Of a stretch of DNA of 14,683 nucleotides, positions 1 to 7,060 are shown in pieces. Position 1 is the first letter of the stretch. Each line of letters starts with the position of its first letter. The notes beneath the pieces were generated by a model. That model ran no database searches. It had not been told where the DNA came from and was given only the letters and a program-made list of their open reading frames with translations. Source of the stretch: Flavobacteriales bacterium. GTDB lineage: Bacteria > Bacteroidota > Bacteroidia > Flavobacteriales > Flavobacteriaceae. Location: assembly GCA_027003085.1 (NCBI GenBank), contig JALWYR010000185.1:1-14683 (forward strand), written 5' to 3'. A program made the translations under genes and the position numbers.

Positions 1-140
1 ATTGTGCCAACTATACCATTGCCCTGTTCTCGGACCTGACGCGCAAGGTTACGATGCAAAACCTGTATCACGACGGTGGATTTTCCACCACGGGCGTATC
101 CAAGGAAATTATGGATATTTTTTCGGAGAGTGAGGAGTAA
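1..140 (+). CDS. 3' end of an unrecognised protein
   Basis: An open frame enters from the left edge (first full codon at 3) and ends with TAA at 138-140, giving 45 residues that start CANYTIALFSDLTRK and end IMDIFSESEE. Codon use resembles the GC-balanced genes further right rather than the AT-rich gene that follows. It is soluble-looking, with a mixed hydrophobic strand-like stretch (YTIALF) and a Gly/Ser/Thr-rich segment (HDGGFSTTG). I do not recognise the family, and the fragment is too short to assign a function. The next gene starts 21 bases after the stop, so the two could be co-transcribed. Confidence 0.6.
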   Translation, partial: CANYTIALFSDLTRKVTMQNLYHDGGFSTTGVSKEIMDIFSESEE

Positions 141-161
141 TTCCTTCCTACAATATACCAA

Positions 162-1487
162 ATGAATGAAAATCAAAATATTGAATGGAAACGGATATGG
201 AAGGATGAATATTTGAAATGGATTAGCGGTTTTGCTAATGCCCATGGCGGAACACTTTATATAGGCATTGATGATGACGGAAAAGTCATAGGCCTTGATA
301 CGGCGAAAAAACTATTGGAAGACCTTCCCAATAAGATTCAAAACCGATTGGGAATTGTTTGTGATGTTACATTAATGGATAAATCGGGCAAGCAAGTTAT
401 TGCCATAAAAGTTTATCCCAGCGACATACCCGTTTCCTACGAAGGAAAATATTATTACCGCTCGGGAAGCACCAAGCAGGAATTAAAAGGTCAAGCATTA
501 TTTAAATTTTTATTGAAAAAATCAGGTAAAACCTGGGATGATATTATTGAACCGTCGGCACGAAAAAATGACATTGATAGCAAGAGTATCCGGAAATTTA
601 CGCAAATGGCCGCCAATTGTGGCCGCCTTGAAAAATTTGATAACGAAACGGATGAAATAATTTTACGAAATTTGTTTCTGACCGAAAATAGCCGATATAA
701 GCGAGCCGCCATTTTATTATTTGGAAAAAGGACCATTTCTTTTTATCGGAATGCATTCGTAAAAATAGGTCGATTTTCCCTTTCGGCGGATAATCTTATT
801 GCACAAGACATCTTGGAAGGAAATCTGATTGAATTGCCGGATAAAATAATTGAAGTTTTATACACAAAATACTTGGTTTCCCAAATTGACTACGAAGGAA
901 TATACAGGAGGGAAAGCGGAGAAATTCCACAACAAGCATTACGCGAAGTTATAATCAACGCTTTGGCACATAAGGATTATAGTGGAATCGCTCCCATTCA
1001 AATAAGTATTTATGATGATAAATTGATTGTGTGGAATGAAGGAGAACTTGAACATCTTAGCATTGAGGACTTAAAACGTCCGCATCCTTCATTGCCCAGA
1101 AATCCATTGATTGCAGGTGTTTTCTTTAAAGCCGGATTGATAGAATCTTGGGGACGGGGAACTTTAAAAGTTATTAACGCATGCAAGCAGGCAGGATTAC
1201 CCGAACCACAATTTGAATTAATTGGTGGTGGATTTCAAGTTACGCTTTACAAAAACCTTTATGATGAAACATATCTTGCAAAAAGAGGTTTAAATCCGAG
1301 ACAAATTCGGGCTGTATTATTTTTAAAAGCCAATCGGAAAATTTCCAATAAAGATTATCAACAAATCAATAATGTTTCAAAAGCCACCGCAACCAGAGAT
1401 TTGAAAGAACTTGTCGAAGAATTTAGGCTGATTGAAAAAATAGGCAATCGAGGCGCAGGGATTTATTACCAATTAATAGGCTCATAA
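162..1487 (+). CDS. AlbA_2 (Schlafen-like) / GHKL ATPase-domain protein, putative transcriptional regulator
   Basis: This 441-residue protein has three parts. Residues about 5-120 form an AlbA_2 domain: an IEWK start, then FANAHGGTLYIGIDDDG at 24-40 and YYYRSGS at 97-103. Residues about 255-365 resemble the HATPase_c_4 domain, with the N-box-like REVIINALAHKDY (261-273, Asn266), VWNEGEL (290-296) and GLIESWGRGT (325-334). Residues about 376-440 look like a winged helix (LNPRQI...SKATATRDLKEL). AlbA_2 domains are linked to nucleic-acid binding, and family members are usually annotated as ATP-binding proteins or putative regulators; the actual role is unknown. The start at ATG 162 gives the usual short N-terminus. 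The gene is clearly AT-richer than its neighbours (for example 21 G/C of 60 in 661-720), which suggests acquisition by transfer. It ends inside a tandem repeat. Confidence 0.88.
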   Translation: MNENQNIEWKRIWKDEYLKWISGFANAHGGTLYIGIDDDGKVIGLDTAKKLLEDLPNKIQNRLGIVCDVTLMDKSGKQVIAIKVYPSDIPVSYEGKYYYRSGSTKQELKGQALFKFLLKKSGKTWDDIIEPSARKNDIDSKSIRKFTQMAANCGRLEKFDNETDEIILRNLFLTENSRYKRAAILLFGKRTISFYRNAFVKIGRFSLSADNLIAQDILEGNLIELPDKIIEVLYTKYLVSQIDYEGIYRRESGEIPQQALREVIINALAHKDYSGIAPIQISIYDDKLIVWNEGELEHLSIEDLKRPHPSLPRNPLIAGVFFKAGLIESWGRGTLKVINACKQAGLPEPQFELIGGGFQVTLYKNLYDETYLAKRGLNPRQIRAVLFLKANRKISNKDYQQINNVSKATATRDLKELVEEFRLIEKIGNRGAGIYYQLIGS

Positions 1488-1531
1488 TGGGCTCAATGGG
1501 CTCAAAATAGGCTCAAAATAGGCTCAAAATG
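1479..1531 (+). repeat. Tandem 9-11 bp repeat spanning a gene junction
   Basis: Five consecutive copies are visible: GGCTCATAATG (1479-1489), GGCTCAATG (1490-1498, 2 bp shorter), GGCTCAAAATA (1499-1509 and 1510-1520) and GGCTCAAAATG (1521-1531). The array starts within the last codons of the AlbA_2 gene, contains its TAA stop (1485-1487) in the first copy, and ends on the ATG (1529-1531) of the next gene. It therefore fills the entire intergenic gap. Confidence 0.92.
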
Positions 1532-1978
1532 GAATTAAAACGAAATAACATATCAATAAACAGATTGCATTCATTTGCAATCATTGCTATATTGATAGCA
1601 TTATTTGCACTTTTTTTCCGGTGTCAATCCAAATCTACTTCCATTCCCTATTCTTGGCCCGTATATCCCGGCTGCGAAAAATTCCAATCCGACAGCGTCC
1701 GCAAATGGTGTTTCAAAAAGAACTTTACCGCCGATTTGGAACAAAAACTCAATACCCTAAACTTTTCCGCCCTGCCGGATGATACTTTACATATTTTTGT
1801 CCGCATCGATAGCTCCGGTGTTTTCCACGCCGACAGCATCAGGCCGGAAGTTTCAACTGAAAACAGTCGTAAAATCGATAGTGTTTTACAAACTTTTCGT
1901 GCCATCCCTGCCCACGAAGGCCACCGTGCAGTGGAACTCCGTTTTAGCATTCCCGTGGTGGCAAGGCAGGGTCGCTAA
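1529..1978 (+). CDS. Membrane-anchored protein with TonB C-terminal-like domain
   Basis: The 149-residue product has a short basic N-terminus, one hydrophobic segment at about 15-30 and a periplasmic-type remainder. Residues 44-61 (PVYPGCE ... CF) match the signature that opens many Bacteroidota TonB C-terminal domains (P-V-Y/F-P-G-C-E followed by a second Cys). The later pattern (IFVRIDSSG at 89-97, IPAHEGHRAVELRFSIPV at 126-143) fits the alternating strands and the closing IP motif of that domain. The protein lacks the long Pro-rich linker of a classical TonB, so it may not transduce energy to outer-membrane receptors. RC at 31-32 after the hydrophobic stretch is not a good lipobox. The ATG at 1529 lies in the last copy of the tandem repeat. 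No Shine-Dalgarno is visible. Confidence 0.62.
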   Translation: MELKRNNISINRLHSFAIIAILIALFALFFRCQSKSTSIPYSWPVYPGCEKFQSDSVRKWCFKKNFTADLEQKLNTLNFSALPDDTLHIFVRIDSSGVFHADSIRPEVSTENSRKIDSVLQTFRAIPAHEGHRAVELRFSIPVVARQGR

Positions 1979-2010
1979 AAGGCCCACGGGGCATTTGGCA
2001 TAGTTTTTCC

Positions 2011-2018
2011 TAACTTTG
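2011..2018 (+). promoter_or_regulatory. Putative -7 element of S9 peptidase promoter
   Basis: TAACTTTG is a perfect match to the Bacteroidota -7 consensus TAnnTTTG. It lies 27 bases before the ATG at 2046, leaving room for a short leader. A TTTG occurs at 1994-1997, but its 13-base spacing is shorter than the usual -33 to -7 distance, so the -33 element is weak or absent. Confidence 0.55.
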
Positions 2019-2045
2019 TGGGAATTCCGAAAAAACAACACGAAG

Positions 2046-4157
2046 ATGAAAAAATATTTGCTTTGGATATTTCTTTTGTCCGGTTTGCTAATGTACGCCC
2101 AAAATAAAAAACAACTCACACTCGAAGATGCCGTGTTGGGTTACTACAAAGGTTTATACCCGCAACGGCTGCAAAACCTGCAATGGGCGCAGGATACGGA
2201 TTTATTCCTGTATAAGCACAACGACACCTTGTTTGTCAAAAACACTTCAAATCAAACCATTAAAACCTTTACGGCCAAGGATTTCGATGCCCGGCGCTTG
2301 CCGCGTATCCAAGTATTCGACAAACAATTTATGGTTTTCCGCCGCGACAGTTTTTACGTGTTTTACCCCTGGCAGGGCGGAAAATCCGATACTTTGTATT
2401 TTCCCAAATCCGCCGAAAACACCGATTTGAATGCCGCCCGGAAAAGTCTTGCCTACACCATCGGAAACAACCTGTATGTGGCCACGCTCCAAAATCCGCA
2501 AATGGCCGTTACCCGCAATCAAAGCACCGACACGGTGAACGGACAAGCCATTGCCCGTAGTGAGTTTGGCATCACCAAGGGAACCTTTTGGTCGCCCAAA
2601 GGGAATTATTTGGCTTTTTACCGCAAAGACGAAAGCCAAGTGGATAATTATCCGCTGGTGGACATCACCGAAACGCCTGCACGCTTACGCAATATCAAAT
2701 ACCCGATGAACGGCCGCGGAAGCGAAGAACCCGGTGTGGGCGTGTTCGATATGCAAAGCGGCAAAATGATTACGCTTCAACTTTTCGACAAGGCGGGAAA
2801 AAATCATTACGTTACCAACCTGACTTGGGGGCCCGACGAAAAATACATTTACCTGGCCGAAGTGAACCGCGACCAAAACCATATGTGGTTTAACAAATAC
2901 GATGCCCGAAGCGGAAAATTCATCATAACGCTGTTCGAAGAAACCAATCCCAAATGGGTGGAGCCCGAACATCCGGCATACTTTGTTCCCGGACATCAAC
3001 AATTCGTATGGCTTAGCGAACGGGACGGGTTTATGAATTTGTATCTTTATGACACCACCGGACGATTGATCCGCCAACTGACCCACAACAAATTTGTAGC
3101 CAAAGACTTGGCCGGCTTTTCGTCCGACGGCAAATACGCTTATTTCACCGGCACGGGCGAAGACCCGCGCGATAATAAGCTGTTCCGCGTGGAATTGCGG
3201 CACGGCCGTCAAAAAGTGCTTACGCCCGAAGGCGGTTGGCATTCGGTGATGCTGTCACCTTCGGGAAATTATTTCCTGGACGTGCATTCCAACGTGGATT
3301 TGCCCGGCAAAACCTGTTTGGTTCCCACTGCCAAGCCCAAGCGTAAAACCTTGTTGTTTACCGCACCCGACCCTTTGAAGGATTACGCCATTGCCAAGCC
3401 CGAAATGTTCCGTATCCGCGGCGAATTTACCGACTGGATTTACGGCCGCATCATCAAACCGGCGGATTTTGACCCTGCGAAAAAATATCCCGTTCTGGTG
3501 TATGTTTACGGCGGCCCGCACGTGCAATTGGTGCAAAACCGTTGGCTGGGCGCCGCACGGCTTTGGATGTTTTGGCTGGCCCAGCAGGGTTATATTGTTT
3601 TTACGGTGGACGGACACGGCTCGGATAACCGTGGCTTTGCTTTCGAAAGCGTTATTTATCGCCATCTGGGCCAAGTGGAAGCCCGCGACCAAATGGACGG
3701 CATTGCCTACCTGAAAACCTTGCCCTATGTGGACGTTAACCGCATTGCCGTGCACGGCTGGTCGTTCGGCGGTTTTATGACCCTGACCTTGCTTACCGAA
3801 TATCCCGAAACCTTTACGGTGGGCGTGGCCGGCGGGCCGGTTACCGACTGGAAATGGTATGAAGTGATGTATGGCGAACGCTATATGGACACCTACAAGC
3901 AAAATCCCGAAGGTTTCAAACAAACATCCATCCTGAACAAAATCGACCGCCTACAAGCCAAATTGCTAACCATCCACGGTTATCAGGACGATGTGGTGGT
4001 GCCCCAGCACAATATAGCCCTGCACGACAGGGCCATTGCCAAAGGCGTTCAAATGGATTTCTATTTGTATCCACGCTCCAAGCACAACGTTTACGGCTTC
4101 CGGCGGGTGCATTTGATGCGGAAGATTTTGAATTATATTATGGAGAATAACCGGTAA
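2046..4157 (+). CDS. Secreted S9B family serine peptidase (DPP IV / prolyl tripeptidyl peptidase-like)
   Basis: Translation from ATG 2046 gives 703 residues: a signal peptide (MKKYLLWIFLLSGLLMYAQ, about 1-19), an N-terminal beta-propeller of the DPP IV type and a C-terminal alpha/beta-hydrolase domain. The triad is visible: Ser573 in HGWSFGGF, Asp648 in HGYQDDV and His680 in SKHNVYG. Such enzymes remove di- or tripeptides ending in Pro or Ala from peptide N-termini in the periplasm or outside the cell. The frame opens further upstream at a TTG (2016), but that codon overlaps the -7 element, so 2046 is preferred. The substrate-anchoring Glu-Glu pair of DPP IV is represented by Ser172-Glu173 (ARSEFG), so only one Glu is kept. 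This suggests a subfamily whose exact cleavage preference should not be assumed. Confidence 0.93.
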   Translation: MKKYLLWIFLLSGLLMYAQNKKQLTLEDAVLGYYKGLYPQRLQNLQWAQDTDLFLYKHNDTLFVKNTSNQTIKTFTAKDFDARRLPRIQVFDKQFMVFRRDSFYVFYPWQGGKSDTLYFPKSAENTDLNAARKSLAYTIGNNLYVATLQNPQMAVTRNQSTDTVNGQAIARSEFGITKGTFWSPKGNYLAFYRKDESQVDNYPLVDITETPARLRNIKYPMNGRGSEEPGVGVFDMQSGKMITLQLFDKAGKNHYVTNLTWGPDEKYIYLAEVNRDQNHMWFNKYDARSGKFIITLFEETNPKWVEPEHPAYFVPGHQQFVWLSERDGFMNLYLYDTTGRLIRQLTHNKFVAKDLAGFSSDGKYAYFTGTGEDPRDNKLFRVELRHGRQKVLTPEGGWHSVMLSPSGNYFLDVHSNVDLPGKTCLVPTAKPKRKTLLFTAPDPLKDYAIAKPEMFRIRGEFTDWIYGRIIKPADFDPAKKYPVLVYVYGGPHVQLVQNRWLGAARLWMFWLAQQGYIVFTVDGHGSDNRGFAFESVIYRHLGQVEARDQMDGIAYLKTLPYVDVNRIAVHGWSFGGFMTLTLLTEYPETFTVGVAGGPVTDWKWYEVMYGERYMDTYKQNPEGFKQTSILNKIDRLQAKLLTIHGYQDDVVVPQHNIALHDRAIAKGVQMDFYLYPRSKHNVYGFRRVHLMRKILNYIMENNR

Positions 4158-4234
4158 ACCTGTTAATATGGCAGTCGGGCCGGCTTGGGAACGGCTTTTG
4201 ATGCCTTGAATCTGAACCCCAAAAATCCGAAATC

Positions 4235-4942
4235 ATGAACACCCATTTCGACACGCTCAAACAACATAAAGCCGATAATAATCCGGCGGATTTCAATAAG
4301 GTATTGAATCAATTCCTGCCCGGTTTGGAACGATACATTCGCCACCGGCTCAAAACCGCCGAAGCCAAGGGTTTGTTGCCCGTCAATTTCTATGCGCCGG
4401 CCGATGTGTTGGCCGAAGTTTATTTGCGCATATACGAAGATTTCGACCGGATTAATGACGCCCGGGCACTCAAAATCCGTATGTTCCAATTGGCCGAAGA
4501 CATTATCCGTTCCTACATCGAAAAGGAAAACCGGATAAAGAAAAAAATTCCCGTTTCGCAAATTCTGGCCGAAGAACTGAAAATGCTCGAAGAAAAAATC
4601 ACCGCCAACGCCGACGGCGAACCCGTGCTCATCGAAGAATTGGACGATATTTCCTATCATCAGGACGAATACAAGCCCAAAGTATTCCTCTTTGACAAAG
4701 AAGCCCAAGATGCCTTTGCACGGGCTTTGGGTCTGAAACCCGAGAACTTCCTGGACAAAACCTATCGCAGCATTTTCGGCAGTGTTTACGGCCAATTGCC
4801 CGAAACCATCCGTCAAATACTCGACCTGGTGGCCATTGGTGGCCTGACGCCCGAAGAAACCGCTGGCGTGGTGGGTATTTCGGCCGGTGAAGTGAACAAT
4901 GTGCTCGAAGGCATTAAAATAAAACTCAACGCCCAACGCTGA
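4235..4942 (+). CDS. Divergent sigma-70-like (ECF-type) protein
   Basis: The 235-residue protein shows a region 2-like helical part at about 24-108 (FLPGLERYIRHRL, then a charged helix ending SYIEKENRIKKK). A region 4-like helix-turn-helix follows at about 186-234 (QLPETIRQILDLVAIGGL-TPEETAGVVGI-SAGEVNNVLEGIKIKL). The linker of about 75 residues is acidic and longer than in a minimal ECF sigma factor. The pattern LPETIRQIL...L...E.A...GIS.G.V...L is the classic sigma region 4.2 arrangement. The N-terminal part is diverged, so it could act as a sigma factor or only as a related DNA-binding protein. The stop overlaps the smpB start by one base (TGATG), implying translational coupling. No clear promoter is visible in the 77-base gap upstream. 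Confidence 0.62.
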   Translation: MNTHFDTLKQHKADNNPADFNKVLNQFLPGLERYIRHRLKTAEAKGLLPVNFYAPADVLAEVYLRIYEDFDRINDARALKIRMFQLAEDIIRSYIEKENRIKKKIPVSQILAEELKMLEEKITANADGEPVLIEELDDISYHQDEYKPKVFLFDKEAQDAFARALGLKPENFLDKTYRSIFGSVYGQLPETIRQILDLVAIGGLTPEETAGVVGISAGEVNNVLEGIKIKLNAQR

Positions 4943-5421
4943 TGGCCAAAAAACAAAGCCCTTTTAGCAACCGGATTAACATCCAAAACAAAAAAGCCCG
5001 CTTCAACTACGACATATTGGAAAAATACGAAGCGGGCATTCAACTCACCGGCACCGAAATCAAGGCCATCCGGATGGGTAAAGCATCCATAGCCGAAAGT
5101 TTTTGCAAATTCAACGACCGGGGCGAACTTTTTGTGCACAATATGTATATCAAAGAATACGACTACGGAACCCATTACAACCATAATCCCAAGCGCGACC
5201 GTAAATTGCTCCTGCACAAAAAACAACTGCGTAAGCTTCGCCAACAATTGGATACCAAAGGCATCACCATTGTTCCGCTGCGGCTTTATATCAACAACCG
5301 CGGATTGGCCAAAATGGAAATTGCCGTGGCCCGCGGCCGCAAGCTGCACGACAAACGCCAGGTGCTGCGCGAACGGGACATTGCCCGTGAACTGGACAGG
5401 GAACGAAAAAAATACATCTGA
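4942..5421 (+). CDS. smpB: SsrA (tmRNA)-binding protein SmpB
   Basis: The 159-residue protein is typical SmpB. SmpB binds tmRNA and places it in the A site of stalled ribosomes for trans-translation. Visible signatures are NKKARFNYDILEKYEAGI (16-33), the LTGTEIKAIR core (35-44), PKRDRKLLLHK near 83-93, VPLRLYINNRGLAKMEIAVARGRKLHDKR (111-139) and a basic C-terminal tail (RERDIARELDRERKKYI) that occupies the mRNA channel in known structures. Length and start are normal. The start codon overlaps the stop of the sigma-like gene by one base. The tmRNA gene itself is not in the window. Confidence 0.97.
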   Translation: MAKKQSPFSNRINIQNKKARFNYDILEKYEAGIQLTGTEIKAIRMGKASIAESFCKFNDRGELFVHNMYIKEYDYGTHYNHNPKRDRKLLLHKKQLRKLRQQLDTKGITIVPLRLYINNRGLAKMEIAVARGRKLHDKRQVLRERDIARELDRERKKYI

Positions 5422-5452
5422 AATCCTAGGCGCAATGCTGCAAAAAATCACG

Positions 5453-5460
5453 TAAATTTG
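5453..5460 (+). promoter_or_regulatory. Putative -7 element before the DHH-gldI-immunophilin cluster
   Basis: TAAATTTG matches TAnnTTTG exactly and lies 21 bases before the TTG start at 5482. No good -33 TTTG was found at the expected spacing. The site would allow the three following genes to be transcribed independently of smpB. Confidence 0.5.
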
Positions 5461-5481
5461 TGTCTTAACAAATAAGGAATA

Positions 5482-6513
5482 TTGGAAAACATTGTCCGCC
5501 AGATTTACGACCAAATTCAAAAGGCGCATCAAATAGCCATGCTGGTGCACACGCATCCCGACGGCGATTGTTTGGGTTCGGCCCTGGCGCTGGCGCACAT
5601 TTTGGAAAAAACAGGAAAAAAAGTCCGCGTTATCAGTCCCGACGCCATTCCCGGTTATTTGCAATGGATGCCGGACATTGACAAGGTTTTGATTTTTGAA
5701 CAAACGCCCAGGCAAGCAGCCGAATGGCTCGAAAAGTCCGATATGATTATCCTTATCGACCATAACACACCCAAGCGCACGGGCGAACAATTGGCCAAGA
5801 TTGTCGAAAAATACATTGGCAAAAAGACCTTTGCCCTGATCGACCATCACCTCCAACCCGACCCGCGTATCGATTTGCAAATTTCCGACCCCGATAAGGC
5901 CTCCACGGCCGAATTGATTTTCGATTTCCTGCAACAAACAGGGCTCTGGGACCGATATGCCGACCGCGAAGCCGCCACCCTGATTTATACGGGCATAATG
6001 ACCGACACGGGTTCGTTCCGTTTCGGTAAAACATCGGCCGGAACGCATCACACGGCCGCCGAACTCATTGCCAAAGGCGCCCCCAACGAATATATTCACG
6101 TGCAGGTTTATGACACCTATTCCTACGACAAAATGCAACTCTTGGCCCACGCCCTGCGGCACATGAAAATCATTCCCGAATGCGGCGCTTCCTACATGGT
6201 GCTCGACCGCAAAACCCTGGAAAAATTCCATTACCGACCGGGCGATACCGAAGGCATTGTCAATTACGGCATTTCGCTCAAAGGCATTGCCTTTACTACG
6301 CTGATTACGCAATTGCCGGATAACGACAGCATCAAACTCTCGTTCCGCTCCAAAGGCGATTTCGATGTAAACGAATTTGCACGGAAATACTTCAACGGCG
6401 GTGGGCACAAAAACGCCGCCGGCGGACGCAGTGCGGCATCATTAGATGATACGGTAAAAAAATTGGAAAAAGCTATTCGCGAAAACTGCCATAAAATCAT
6501 TGCCCATGCGTAG
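5482..6513 (+). CDS. DHH/DHHA1 family phosphoesterase (NrnA-like)
   Basis: The 343-residue protein has the DHH motifs in order: HTHPDGDCLGS (23-33), the Asp of LIDHN (93), DHH (121-123) and IMTDTGSFRF (172-181). A DHHA1 substrate-binding domain follows, with GGGHKNAAGG at 306-315. Relatives such as NrnA and bacterial PDE2 hydrolyse short oligoribonucleotides, pAp or linear dinucleotides from cyclic-di-AMP using Mn2+; which of these applies here cannot be read from the sequence. An in-frame stop at 5473-5475 leaves TTG 5482 as the first plausible start. AAGGA lies just before it, at 5474-5478. The next in-frame ATG (codon 20) would cut close to the first motif. The end overlaps gldI by 8 bases. 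Confidence 0.93.
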   Translation: MENIVRQIYDQIQKAHQIAMLVHTHPDGDCLGSALALAHILEKTGKKVRVISPDAIPGYLQWMPDIDKVLIFEQTPRQAAEWLEKSDMIILIDHNTPKRTGEQLAKIVEKYIGKKTFALIDHHLQPDPRIDLQISDPDKASTAELIFDFLQQTGLWDRYADREAATLIYTGIMTDTGSFRFGKTSAGTHHTAAELIAKGAPNEYIHVQVYDTYSYDKMQLLAHALRHMKIIPECGASYMVLDRKTLEKFHYRPGDTEGIVNYGISLKGIAFTTLITQLPDNDSIKLSFRSKGDFDVNEFARKYFNGGGHKNAAGGRSAASLDDTVKKLEKAIRENCHKIIAHA

Positions 6514-7060
6514 GTGGCTCTTATCAATGGCATCTATCGTTTTGCTAGCGGCTTGCCACCGGCAGCCCGAACCGCGCTTTCCGGTGATGCACACCTACCA
6601 CCACGATTACAGCCGGTCTATTGTGTTTAACAAGGCACGCTACCAGGCCGAACAAAAAATATTTGACTCCATCGTCCGGGCCGATACAGCACATCATTAC
6701 CTCACCACAGGCACCGGCATGCGTTACTACTACCTGCGCCGGGCCGACACCACCCTGCCCCACCCCAAACCGGATGATTTGGTTCGCGTCCGCTACGGTA
6801 TTTATTATCTTTTGGGCGACACGATTTATACTCCGGAAGAATTGGGCGTAAAACTTTACCGCGTGGACAAAGAAGAATATTTTATGGGTTTTCGCGAAGC
6901 GGTCAAATTGCTGCGGCCCGGTGAAGAAGCCGTGTTCCTGGTGCCCTCCTATGCCGGTTACGGCCTGTTGGGCGACGGCGACCGCATCCCGGGCAATACA
7001 CCCCTGCGGCTCTACGTTCAACTCCTGGAAATCGAACCGAAAAAAATTAATAAGCAATGA
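6506..7060 (+). CDS. gldI: Gliding motility-associated FKBP-type prolyl isomerase lipoprotein GldI
   Basis: From ATG 6506 the product is 184 residues. It has a lipoprotein signal (MRRWLLSMASIVLLAAC, Cys17 after the lipobox LAAC) and an FKBP domain at about 88-177. The ordered features DDLVRVRYGIYYL, YRVDKEEYFMGFREAVKLL, FLVPSYAGYG and the closing PGNTPLRLYVQLLEI follow GldI as I know it from Flavobacterium, where the lipoprotein is needed for gliding motility. The classical FKBP FDSS segment is missing (GDTIYTPEE instead), and the active-site Trp position is Phe129, so isomerase activity may be weak. A TTG six bases upstream is a less likely start. It overlaps the DHH gene upstream by 8 bases and the next immunophilin by 4, which indicates one operon. 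Confidence 0.82.
   Translation: MRRWLLSMASIVLLAACHRQPEPRFPVMHTYHHDYSRSIVFNKARYQAEQKIFDSIVRADTAHHYLTTGTGMRYYYLRRADTTLPHPKPDDLVRVRYGIYYLLGDTIYTPEELGVKLYRVDKEEYFMGFREAVKLLRPGEEAVFLVPSYAGYGLLGDGDRIPGNTPLRLYVQLLEIEPKKINKQ

Noticed and set aside
4170..4205. Sigma-54-like sequence (TTGGGAACGGCTTTTGA) and a short GCCG/CGGC stem followed by TTTT upstream of the sigma-like gene
   Set aside because: The invariant GC of the -12 element is absent, and the stem is only four strong pairs; neither is convincing as a promoter or terminator.
4813..6408. Long antisense open frame (over 500 codons) opposite smpB and the DHH gene
   Set aside because: The plus-strand genes have complete family motifs. The antisense translation is Phe/Val/Gly/His-rich in a pattern typical of shadow frames of these genes.
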